Shown: positions 47,833-57,542 of the stretch, in pieces
Layout: each line of letters starts with the position of its first letter
How positions within the stretch are numbered: position 1 is the stretch's first letter
Assembly: GCA_009733775.1 (NCBI GenBank)
Contig: WOGZ01000012.1
Coordinates: forward strand, 62,001-126,000
Direction of reading: 5' to 3'
Origin: Alectoria sarmentosa
Lineage: Eukaryota; Ascomycota; Lecanoromycetes; Lecanorales; Parmeliaceae
Length of the DNA stretch: 64,000 nt
Position numbers and translations under genes: made by a program
The notes under the pieces: model-generated
What the model was told of the DNA's origin: nothing
What the model saw: the letters and a program-made list of their open reading frames with translations, nothing else
The model's database searches: none

Positions 47833-48381
47833 AGACAATTTTCTTTATCTTTTATATATATAAACGAAAAGAGATTCGATTATTTTATCGAAAAAATCCT
47901 CGATTTTAAAATAAATAAAAGACGAAAAGATTTTTTTATAAAAAAAAAAGTACTTAATGTATAAGATTAAATATATAAATTACGATAATAACGATAATTT
48001 ATTTATTTAACAAATTTTCATAAACGCTATCGAATGTTTAAATTTGATAATAAATTTTTATCACAAATATTTAAATTATAACGAATTATATTCGTTTTTC
48101 AAGACTTTTTACGATCAAAAGTTTTTTTTTTCGTTATTAATATTTTATTGCGCTTATAAAATAAAAAAATTTAACTCTTTTTAATTTGTGAAGTCGTAAA
48201 AATAAATAAAGTTGTGAAAAAATGCGAACATTATTATTATTATTGCACGATAAATTTCTTTTAACTTAATTGATTTATAATAAAGATTTTTAAAAAATGC
48301 GATATAAAACGCTTTTTATTTATAATTATTTCTCGATTTTTTTCAATTATAAAAATGTTTATGTTTTTGAGAAAGAGATAA

Positions 48382-48593
48382 TGTTATAATTTAAGATTAA
48401 TAATTCTCAAATCGATATTACGATTCATTATAAATTAAAATTAACTTTATAATTTAGTTTTATATTAGCGTGTTAAATTATAATTATAATTTTAATTTTT
48501 ATATATATACATTTATACTTAAAATCTTTTAATTAAAATTTCATTTATATTATATTTAAACATTATTATTAATTTTATATATAATCTTTAATA
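48382..48593 (+). repeat. 3' LTR of the chromovirus
   Basis: Begins with intact TG (TGTTATAATTTAAG) and ends TCTTTAATA, with CA mutated to TA. It is complementary to the 5' LTR, where the other end is mutated, so the original was TG..CA. Followed by target duplication TTTAA at 48594-48598. Confidence 0.88.
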
Positions 48594-49975
48594 TTTAACG
48601 ATAAACAACGATTTATATATTTTAAATATATTAAAGAAAAATTATTTACGTATAATATATTTTAAAGTTTACATTTTTAAATATTATTTTTTTAAACGAT
48701 TATTTAATAAAATAATATTTTATCGCTATTATTTAGCGATCTTTATTTTATATTTAATTATTAACGACGATTTATATATTTTTAATACTATTAAAAATAT
48801 ATAATTTATATATAATTTACTTTTAAAAATAATGTTTTGAAAATTATAATAATAATAAATTATTTAAAAAAATTAATTTTATCGCTATTATTTAGCGATT
48901 CGTATTATATATTTAACGATAAATAACAATTTAAATATTTTAATAATATTAAAAACATATAATTTGCGTATAATATATTTTTAAAATTTAAAATTTTATA
49001 ATAATAATAATAAGAGATTATTTAAAAAAATTAATTCAATCGCTATTATTTAGCGATTTATATTATATATTTAACGATAAATAACAATTTAAATATTTTA
49101 ATAATATTAAAAACATATAATTTGCGTATAATATATTTTTAAAATTTAAATTTTTATAATAATAATAATAAGAGATTATTTAAAAAAACTAATTTAATCG
49201 CTATTATTTAGCGATTTATATTATATATTTAGCGATAAATAACGACTTATATATTTTAATAATGTTAAGAATAAGTAATTTATATATATTTTTACTTTAA
49301 AAAAAATTTATTTTTAAAATTATAATAATTATTTAAAAAAAGTTTCGTTATTATTTAGCGATTTATATTATATATATAGCGATAAATAACGATTTATATA
49401 TTTTAAATATATTAAAAAAGTGTAATTTAAATAAAATTTATAATTACAATTTACTTTTTTTTGAAATTACTTTATTAAACGATAAGTTAAAAAAAATAAC
49501 TTTATCGCTATTATTTAGCGATTTAAATTATATATTTAACGATAAATAGCGATTTACATATTTTAATAATATTAAAAAAGTGTAATTTGCGTATAATGTA
49601 TTTTTGAAATTTATATTTTCAAAATTATTTATTAAACGATAATTTAAAAAAAACTCTTTTTGCTATTATTTAATAATTTAAATTATATATTCAGCGATAA
49701 ATAACGATTTATATATTTTAAAAATATTATAAAAGTGTAAATTAAATAAAATTAATCTTTAAAATTTACATTTTTAAATTTATAATAATTATTTAAAATA
49801 TAATTTAATCGCTATAATTTAGCGATTGAAATTATATATTTAATTATAAACGACGATTTATATATTTCAATAATATTAAATTAATAAAGTTTATATATTA
49901 TTTATTTTTAAAATCTTTTATTTTTGCAATTATAATAGTTATTGAAAAAAAACTTTATTGCTGTTATTTAGCGGC
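48594..49975. repeat. Hairpin satellite array, right part
   Basis: About nine units of 147-159 bp. Hairpin positions are 48723, 48882, 49040, 49198, 49345, 49504, 49660 (decayed), 49809 and 49958. The motif TCGCTATTATTTAGCGA is kept exactly in five units while intervening sequence drifts. The array ends inside the last hairpin at about 49972, where normal GC content returns. Confidence 0.85.
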
Positions 49976-51252
49976 GCTCGCGGGCAAATTCCATTTCGCA
50001 ACACGTGCTATTGAATTGCCCCCCGAATGGAAAAGTTTCGAGACAAGATATGAACAGCTGATCGTCAAGGAGTTTCTTCAATCGTCAACGAGATCTAAAG
50101 AAACTCCTTGATGAGTCATCACTTGCCGTAAAAGCAATTGAATTCGTCATTAACGCTGCCTTTCTCTCTTAGTTTAGTGTGATCGCCGTCTCTTTTATGA
50201 TTTGTTGACCATGAAAACATCGCTTCACATCATAAAGCAGTGCATAGCGGATGACAGATAGTAATTGACAATCGGTTTCTGAATAAAAAGTATCAAGCCG
50301 ACAGCATCGGCTTGGATTGTTATTTTAGTTGTTCATAATTTTGACGAGATTTAACCCCGAGCACACGGTATTGCATTTTGGTGTTGATCTCATATATTTG
50401 ATTTTGGCTCTGCTGTTCGACTTCTCGTATAGCAGCTTTGGGTGAAGCCCCCTCGGAATCTTACAGAACTTCGACGAAGATATGGGGGAACACCCTGGAG
50501 CCTTTGGCATTGTGTATGTAATTAGAGCTAGTTCTGAGAGCTCTTCGTACTTTAGGGACACTGTAGGCTCTGTGGTATTTCTGTGAAAACAATACATAGC
50601 GGTGCTCGGAGTCGAAGAACGGCGGGACTGGAACCATGAGGCTCGAAACCCCAATATTTGACCACTACCATTGCCACTGTAATTTGCAAACAAAAGCAAT
50701 ACCACAATAACCGTAAAACCAAAGTTTTGGAAACTACAACAACAATCACGTTTACATAAAAAGCGTTCTAAACTCATCAAACTATTCAGCGGAACTTTAG
50801 AGTATACCTCAGTCAGGGCTACAAGGACGGCCGCGCTTTGCAAGGTCTACTGTGTGTCGCATGGGTTCTGATTCCCTGCAAGTTCAAAATTGAATGTTGA
50901 TTGAAAAAGCCGTCATGGGCAATCGCTAGCAGCTAACGAGACCAGCCCATTCCCGCTTCAGCAACCCCAAGCTCACCGGCTTCCACTCGCCGCAAATCAT
51001 CCGTTGACGTAGCGTTCATCCTTCTGAGATCCATCATCAGACTCTTGAAAAAACTTCCCTACCTCCTCAACGCCAGATCCGACTTATGCAATAGAAACCA
51101 CCAGATGAACGCACTTGTACAATGGTGATAAAATAACACGTATATCAAACGAAAATCCTCATATCTAGATCGAAATCACCATAAAACCAGCCAGCTACCA
51201 TTCGGCTGCCTCACGCCATCGCAGCCCCTGTCCTCAATCGAACGATACAGAA
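49976..51252. other. Unique sequence right of the AT-rich block
   Basis: No supported gene. The minus-strand frame 50325-50843 begins with TTG, has no family signature and is not called. Confidence 0.4.
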
Positions 51253-51789
51253 TCACTCTACTCTTCCGACCTTCACCGTTCGGCGATACACCTCTCGCTC
51301 GAGCGCGTACGGATGCAGCTGGATGGGACTGCGGTTGCGTAGACTGCGTCTAAGCTTTGCAGCTCCACACACCTCGTTAGCGACCGGTAAAAAATCTGAC
51401 TCATTGGGAATGCTCATCTGAGCAGTCGAGTGCAGAATCTGCTCATGGCCCATAGTGTCAGCGATGAGATATCCCTGGTCAGATTCTCCCGCACGGTCCT
51501 CGCTCTCAGTCTCCAACCCCATCGCCCAATCCGAACCCGCCGCTGCACCATGCCCGTCATCATCACTACTTTGATTTCCCTCAATCTTCGTCCTTAGGAA
51601 CGACAGCGGTGTCTCATCTTCGAGACGGCTCACCTGCGCTCTCAGAACCGCTTGTTCGGATTCAAACTCTGTTCTTCGAAGAACGACGCGAGGGCCAGGG
51701 TCAGGTAGGCCTGTGAGATGGCGGTCTCTCAGATCGGAGTCGTTGGGCTTGCGGGCTGTGCCGATGATTATGAGAGGGGTTTCTGACAT
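51253..51789 (-). CDS. Small protein with Mus7/Mms22-like motif
   Basis: 178 residues from an ATG at 51789 to a TGA. Acidic, Ser-rich and probably disordered in the middle. The C-terminal segment LRRSLRNRSPIQLHPYALER closely resembles a conserved block near the N-terminal third of fungal Mus7/Mms22 replication-repair proteins, which are usually well over 1,500 residues. Here the frame stops about 12 residues after that block. It may be a truncated relic of such a gene or a short protein sharing the motif; the coding potential of the 5' part is plausible but unproven. Confidence 0.5.
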   Translation of the reverse strand: MSETPLIIIGTARKPNDSDLRDRHLTGLPDPGPRVVLRRTEFESEQAVLRAQVSRLEDETPLSFLRTKIEGNQSSDDDGHGAAAGSDWAMGLETESEDRAGESDQGYLIADTMGHEQILHSTAQMSIPNESDFLPVANEVCGAAKLRRSLRNRSPIQLHPYALEREVYRRTVKVGRVE

Positions 51790-52457
51790 TGTGGTGGGAT
51801 GGTTGGTTGCGTGAGGGGGAGGAAGCCGGAGGGTGTTGCTGTGAAGGGTGCGTGTGACTATGGATGTAGGATTAGGATATCTGTCGTTCGGATCAAGTTT
51901 TCGAACTTGGTCCTCGAATTAATGAAGAAATGAAAAAAAGGTAAAGAGAAGATATTTAAAAAGAGCGAACGAGAGGGACAAAGCCAAACCGAACATAGAA
52001 TTCAACGAAAGCATTCTCTCATAACTGAATTGAAAGACGACATTGTCTACAATGTACCAAACAAAGCTTTTGTGTCATATCAGATAATCGATGCATGACC
52101 ATGACGACTAAAGTCTCAGATGAAGCACCGGACGCAGTCCAGGAAACTCATATCATTTCATACCACGAGGGGGCATGAGTTGGGACGGGCAAGATAATGA
52201 TGATGTCGGATGTGGTACGCGAAGATTGAACTGATTGACATTCTCATCATTGGGAAACAGTGACGTTGCGACGGTCTTCCCAACCCCGGAACCCAAACAT
52301 TAATGCCGTCATCGGATCAACTTAACGTGGAGCCTGATTCGAAACTGGAGAATTGTGCTGTCAAGCTGATCTGGCTCCAAGAGCGTAGTCATTTCTCGTG
52401 TACATTTAGCAGCACTACTGCAATAGCCAACATGTGTCTGGGCTTTGAATCCTCAGA
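51790..52457. other. Intergenic, no gene seen
   Basis: Nothing recognised; promoter side of the Mus7-motif gene and 3' flank of the CCHC protein gene. Confidence 0.35.
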
Positions 52458-53798
52458 TCATAAACAAATATCAGATTCCCCAGCACTCGACCGGATGAAG
52501 CCCCCCAAGCCCTCCACCATGGCCCTAGTCAAAGCCATGTCCACTTCCGCAATATCGACAGTCCATTTCCAACTCACGCTTACCATGTCTCTCTGTACCA
52601 GCTCTGTCATCAAACTTTGGAAGTGCGGGTGCTCTAGAGTGTATCTCTCTTCCCCGCAGTAGATGACTTCTTGCCAGGCTTGGACCATAGAGAGCAGGGT
52701 TCGATTAGTCAAGAGGTCCAGCCGAAGGTGTGGGTCGTATGGTTCCAACCCGTTTGACGGCGACTGTATTGGCTGAGGTTTGGGATTATTAAGGTGAGTG
52801 TTATATGATGGCAGATCGTTGAAGGGTAGAGCGGCTATTTGAAAGTTCATCTGTTGAATGCCAGGGAGGGATGGCTGCAAGCCCTGTAAGGTTGCGGAGG
52901 CTGGCTGCGGGTTGAGGTTGTTGAAGCGGTCAGAGAGGAAGGAATCCATTCCAAGGCCTCCGGATTCAATGTCTTCAAATCTATAATCTTCGGGCCATGA
53001 TTCTTCCATCTTGAGCTCTTGAGATACACTGCCAGTTACCCAATTAGATTATAATCATAATTAACCAGCTGGGAGCCTTCCTACCTGCTTTGCGTACTCA
53101 TAGGCCCTGCAGGCGACGCCGCACTCTTCAAAGCGTCATCCCATTGCGCACCAGTGGGATTTCCATTTTGCTTTACGCACGTTACAAAGTGAGCACGGAC
53201 TTGGTGTTTTTCAACAAACTTCCGACCGCAGATGATGCATGGATTGTTTTGGCGCTCATTCCTCTCGAATGTTCCTTGGCTTGGAAGCTGTCCAGCGGAC
53301 AGCTTAGACGGGATCACGATACCATTAACAGCGGCAAGACGTTCTTTAGCGTTGCGGTTTCTTTCCTCTAACTCCGCAATGTCTTCACTCGAGAGAGCAT
53401 CTTTCGCCGTTGAGCCTCTTATGGCAGCATATCTGGGATTCGACCTGTATCTCATTAACGAGTGAAGATAGAAGGCTTGGAAGGGTGTCATACCTTAGAT
53501 TTGCGGCGTCATCGGGCGTCAGGCAGTCGTCCCAGCGCGCTCCATCTGGATTGCCGTTCCGGTCCACACAGACCACGAAATGGCCTCGAAGCTCTCTCAA
53601 GTCCCTACAAGTCGAGCTACAGATGCTGCAAGTCATTGTTGTCTTTGTCTCACGACCAGCTCTCTTGACTGTCCAAGGCTTCTTTTTATGTAATTGTCCT
53701 CCCTGCGGAATCTTTGAAGTAATAATCACTCCGTTGACTGTATATAATCGTTTTTCAAATTTAGGAGTCATGACCAAGGATTTCGGGGTGTGCTGCAT
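52458..53798 (-). CDS. Protein with duplicated CCHC zinc finger
   Basis: Exons in transcript order 53494-53798, 53085-53450 and 52458-53028, with introns of 43 and 56 nt, give an uninterrupted 413 residues. Two copies of a C-x2-C-x12-H-x3-C finger occur: Cys57, Cys60, His73, Cys77, and Cys173, Cys176, His189, Cys193. Each is followed by the same tail: VDRNGNPDGARWDD and VKQNGNPTGAQWDD. A pre-finger segment is also repeated (VNGVIITSKIPQGGQL and VNGIVIPSKLSAGQLP), so a unit of about 90-115 residues has been duplicated. The C-terminal half has a conserved-looking helical segment (LTNRTLLSMVQAWQEVIYCG, VSWKWTVDIAEVDMALTRAM). Family not recognised; a DNA- or protein-binding regulator is likely. 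Confidence 0.72.
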
Positions 53799-54396
53799 TT
53801 TGAGTGACGTAGCCGAGAAAATTCGAATCTCAATGATACGAGGAATCTCAATGATACGAGGTATTGAAACAAGCTACGGGGTGGTTGTGAGAGCTGCGAG
53901 TTGGTAATGGAGCAGAAGGCTGTGAGGGTAGATGGCGGATATGAAGTAGCGGAGCGGGGTATGTGCTACACATCAGAGTGTGTCAAGAGTTGAGAGGATA
54001 GTGTCTAATAATGAGTTAGATCCCAGTGTGTTGTTGTGTATCTGAAGTGACCTTGCCCTATAAGGCGGAACACGAACGAACCGTTCGGAGGACATGACAT
54101 TCATTGGCTTTCCTACAATTTCTTGCAGACTTCGCCACTGTGCCCAAGTCAATTTATGCAAGGCTCCTTACCCCATCTGCAACACCATTCCAGGGACTTA
54201 TCTGGCAGTCGTTCCCTCTCATTTTTTCCAAGCTATCACAAGTTTGAGATATGCCCTCGTGGAAACACTCAGACTTTCAGCTTCCCAGTAGGTAGACCAG
54301 GGGTAATTCTTTGCCATCAGCCAGTGCCGGGCTTGCCTGGTGTCGATTTGAGATTGTTCCTCACGAGGTAGCATGCTCTCATCGACACTCTCATAT
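53799..54396. other. Intergenic, no gene seen
   Basis: Promoter of the CCHC protein gene and 3' flank of the Zn2Cys6 gene. A direct repeat of aggaatctcaatgatacgag-type sequence occurs at 53829-53862. Confidence 0.4.
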
Positions 54397-56183
54397 TCAT
54401 TCCTCCTTCCAGCCCCACTCCTTGGCCAATCCTTGTTGTGCGTCCTGTCTTGTCCATCCGCTGCATCGACTTGTATCACGCATGAAATCGAGAAGGGCTT
54501 CCTGCTCTCGCCGATCCGTGAACCAACTGTCGCAGATGATGATAGCAAGACTAGCAGTAAATCTGGCAGGAATAAAACTGTTGCAGACCGCGATGCCAAC
54601 GAGGGTACGCACGTATGACAATGCAGTCTTTTGCATCGCTATTGCGGCGGACTTCATCCGAGGTCCAATCCGAGGTACGTGCGGATCGTGGGTCGTAAGC
54701 AGAAGTTTTGCCATGTAGAAAAAATGAGCTGCGGCGACATGCTCATCTGTCACGTAACAGACCTCAGGAAAGAATCTCCCGTTTTCTGGGTCTTGTGCGC
54801 GGAAAAATATCGGGTCGAAGTTGGTAGGGCGGCTGCTTTCCCACACGTCCACCATCTTGCAAAGCTCGTACCATCGGGCTTGTGACGCTGCCTCACCAAA
54901 GGCCCATTTCGATACCAAAGCAGCAATGTACAGTGTTTGGTGAAACCACATGTCGTCATTCGCAGGCTCGTCCTCGGAGTCGAAGTTGCAGTTGCTCAGA
55001 TTGGTGGAAACGCTGCGCTGGTACAAGTAGGCGTTGTAGATCTCTTGGCGAAGATGTAACCAGAACACTGCCCTACGAAGCTGAGACGAATCGTATACTG
55101 CTTCCGCAGGGAAGAAAATTGAGGTTCCCTTGAGATGTCGTGGCAAATCATTGCCAGCTAGAGGATAAAGAATCAATACAGGGAACGGCAAGGTGGTTGA
55201 GGAGCAGTCCTACACTCAAGGCCGTCATACAGATGTAGAATTGTCGTAGTAATGAGTACGGAATCATCGTTGGCGCGATCCGAGTCATTCAACATTGGCA
55301 CAATCATGTTCAGGCATCTGTCGTGTAAGGTCATCGCGTTGTACAGATCACTTTGGCCGCTGATTCGGCTATGATGAAGAGCGGCAATAGCAAGAATCAC
55401 GGTCATCAGTAAGGGACTTGAAATTGCCATACGGGTTGCGATCTTGCCGAAATGTCTCTTACTGTCGCCGACGTCGAACTAATATGAGTTAGTCAAAGCT
55501 GACGGCAATGAGAAACTGTTCGTGCGTACCCATGGCGCGAGATGAGTGACAAAATGCTGGAAGAGCATTCCCTCTTGCAAGCTTTTCAAGGGCCACGCCA
55601 GCTCAGGTATAGGTAGTTCTCTCCCTGAGTAAGACAAACTCGTGTCGAAGGGTAGCTTCTCGCCAGGATGAGATACCTCTCTTATTGAGTGGACATGTAC
55701 TCTCGATATGTTGTTGACAAAGACATTATCTGGCGGGTCATGAGACATCTGATCCAATGCCACCTGATAGTTTGGTGTGTCATTGTCTAGAACGGAGGCC
55801 TGAACTTCTGAGCTATTAGAAGTCGGTCCGGGCATGCACGTCGAAGAAGGCTGCTCCACCAGAGCTAGCCGAGGCTTTGCTTCAAGGCCGGCAGCACCGA
55901 ATACGGTGTTCTCCGGCTCGTCCGTTGGTGATGCGTTGACGCTGCTGTTGCTTCCACCGACAAATTCGAGATTCCCTTTGGTATCAATCCACGTCTGCTC
56001 GCCGTCGAAGAAGAACTCATATTTGCTATAATCGGCACGAGTGATCCTTTCCGAAGGACAGACGAGATGCCGGAAGCGGACATTGAGACGAACGCACTCT
56101 CTACCACCCTTCTCGCATTCGGCGCAGGTTGAATATGTATCGCAGTTTAGATGCCGCACTCTGCAGCCTGCACATTTCGTCAT
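54397..56183 (-). CDS. Zn(II)2Cys6 fungal transcription factor
   Basis: Exons in transcript order 55530-56183, 55214-55478 and 54397-55157 (introns of 51 and 56 nt) encode 559 residues. The N-terminal zinc cluster is CAGCRVRHLNC followed by DTYSTCAECEKGGREC, i.e. Cys4, 7, 14, 20, 23 and 30 with the standard C-x2-C-x6-C-x5-C-x2-C-x6-C spacing. After a disordered linker comes the fungal-specific middle homology region (LAIAALHHSRISGQSD, LHLYDGLE, AVFWLHLRQEIYNAYLYQRS, WELCKMVDVW-like). The start ATG lies three codons before the first Cys, as is frequent in this class. Targets are unknown, and no enzyme cluster accompanies it here. Confidence 0.9.
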
Positions 56184-57125
56184 TTCATCTAGGTGGAAGC
56201 ATCGAGCCAGGTATAATCTAATACTAGCAAAGGTCTGTCACCTCATACAAAGCTCAATTGATGAAGTTTTTCTTGGGCTTTTGGATTTTGACCCTCAAGC
56301 GGTTTCGCCTCAACTTTGCCTTCAATTCAATCAATTTGTTCTCTTTGTCCATCTTACAGTATGCTTCGTCCACGAAGTACAGAGGAGAATGTCAGCATGT
56401 TTCTTATGGATGAGATTAATTTCTGTCACCATCATTTGTAGATGTAGGGGTAGGAACAGGAGGACCGGTTTGAGATTGATGATGCAGCCACAGACAGGCA
56501 AAGAGGGGCAAGGAAAGTCTGCCGAACGGCAGACAAAAGCGGCAAGGTTTCTCAGACGGGAAACTTTGTTTTCCTGTCGCCGCCTGGGGGTTGCGGCACC
56601 AAGCAACTTCACGATTGGATATCGCAATAGAAGTTGTACCATACTCAGATGTTTGCACATAGACAGTCCGATTGACAAAATGCATCGCCGTCTGTAAAGC
56701 CCCAAGATTCTCAGCGTCACAGAGCCTGATCAGGATTCCTAGATCGCTGCCTCTTACCCTTCCGACAACCCATTATCTCTTTCTGTTCTCGAAGTATCTT
56801 TCAGCTCATACCTTCCCAGAAATCTTGGTATGTCTGAGTTGTTGTAAAGATTCTTGTGCGCCAGACGTGACGAACGGGCCAGTTGGGGAAATGAATGGCC
56901 CACGATACGAAGCAAAGAGCCACAAAGCACACTATTGTAAAAGGGTCAGGAGGCAATATATCGCTGTTGCTTAGCAAGGCCTCCCTGCTTGACTTTCTTC
57001 TCCTTCAATTTTCTTCACCAAGAACTGTATTCCGACCTGAGTCTTAGCACTCTTATCCAGTCAAAATCCAGCGGCCCTGCCTTTCGATATCAATTGTGAG
57101 TCTCCCCCCAGCGGGACCAGGCTAA

Positions 57126-57542
57126 ATGACCGGCGAATCCATGTGCGGAGCCGCGGACCATTTGAAATCATATGGCGACGGTCGAACCATTCCAAGCGAC
57201 GGAAACGGCTTTTTGTACGTCAAAGGTTCAACGCATCGGAATTCAGATGACGACCTGAACGATCCTCAGCGCGATGTCATCCCTTGTAAAAAATGAAAAT
57301 GCACCATAGTATTTGATACCTACAATGACATGGATGAACACAAGAAAATGAACCCGGCGTACTGTCCGGAGCACGACGTTTGTTCCCCCAAGGATGACCA
57401 AAGGGAGCATGCCAATCGTCATCCACATCACCTCTGCCACTTGATGAACTGCGAATGCAGCTATGATGAGGACAGCAATGGAGACGGCACTGTATTCGAT
57501 ACCGACTGTATTTGGGAGGGATCGAGGCACTGCCACCTATAG
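57126..57542 (+). pseudogene. Cys/His-rich frame with one in-frame TGA
   Basis: From ATG at 57126, 56 codons run to a TGA, and the same frame continues for another 81 codons. The second half is rich in Cys, His and Asp (MNPAYCPEHDVCSPKDD, HLCHLMNCECSYDEDSNGDG, FDTDCIWEGSRHCHL). The composition is unlike random sequence, but I recognise no family. It may be a recently broken gene or chance. The minus-strand frame over the same DNA is hydrophobic and starts with GTG, and is probably its shadow. Confidence 0.3.

Larger units (their letters stand above)
41869..48593 (+). mobile_element. RIP-mutated Ty3/gypsy chromovirus-type LTR retrotransposon
   Basis: A complete 6.7-kb element with two LTRs (211 and 212 bp) and a perfect 5-bp target duplication TTTAA on both sides. 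The order is LTR, presumed gag and protease (not readable), reverse transcriptase (about 45040-45780), RNase H (about 45780-46200), integrase (ending about 47635-47830) and a chromodomain-like tail (about 47860-48150). Readable traces include LKKNYIRVNIF, FDNNLRIYVNYRTLN and FGLCNALNTF-like RT motifs in shifted frames, and LNSRNIKILKFNKSFDYKN of the integrase end. Every frame is broken by stops; almost all C outside CpG has become T, on both strands, as RIP does. A purine tract (gagaaagagataa) abuts the 3' LTR as polypurine tract. Not functional. Confidence 0.88.

Noticed and set aside
41025..49975. CRISPR-like array of regularly spaced palindromic repeats
   Set aside because: The hairpin recurs at regular spacing, but the spacers are themselves repeated copies, no cas genes are present and the genome is eukaryotic; it is a satellite.
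41025..49975. Mitochondrial DNA insertion or mitochondrial contig because of extreme AT content
   Set aside because: It contains a nuclear-type gypsy element with LTRs and TSD, is flanked by spliced nuclear genes, and no mitochondrial genes are readable.
50325..50843. 172-codon open frame on the minus strand
   Set aside because: Starts with TTG, first ATG is 24 codons in, composition is irregular and no family feature is seen.
57243..57536. Hydrophobic minus-strand frame resembling a small membrane protein
   Set aside because: Begins with GTG and is the complement of a Cys/His/Asp-rich frame, which naturally reads as hydrophobic residues.
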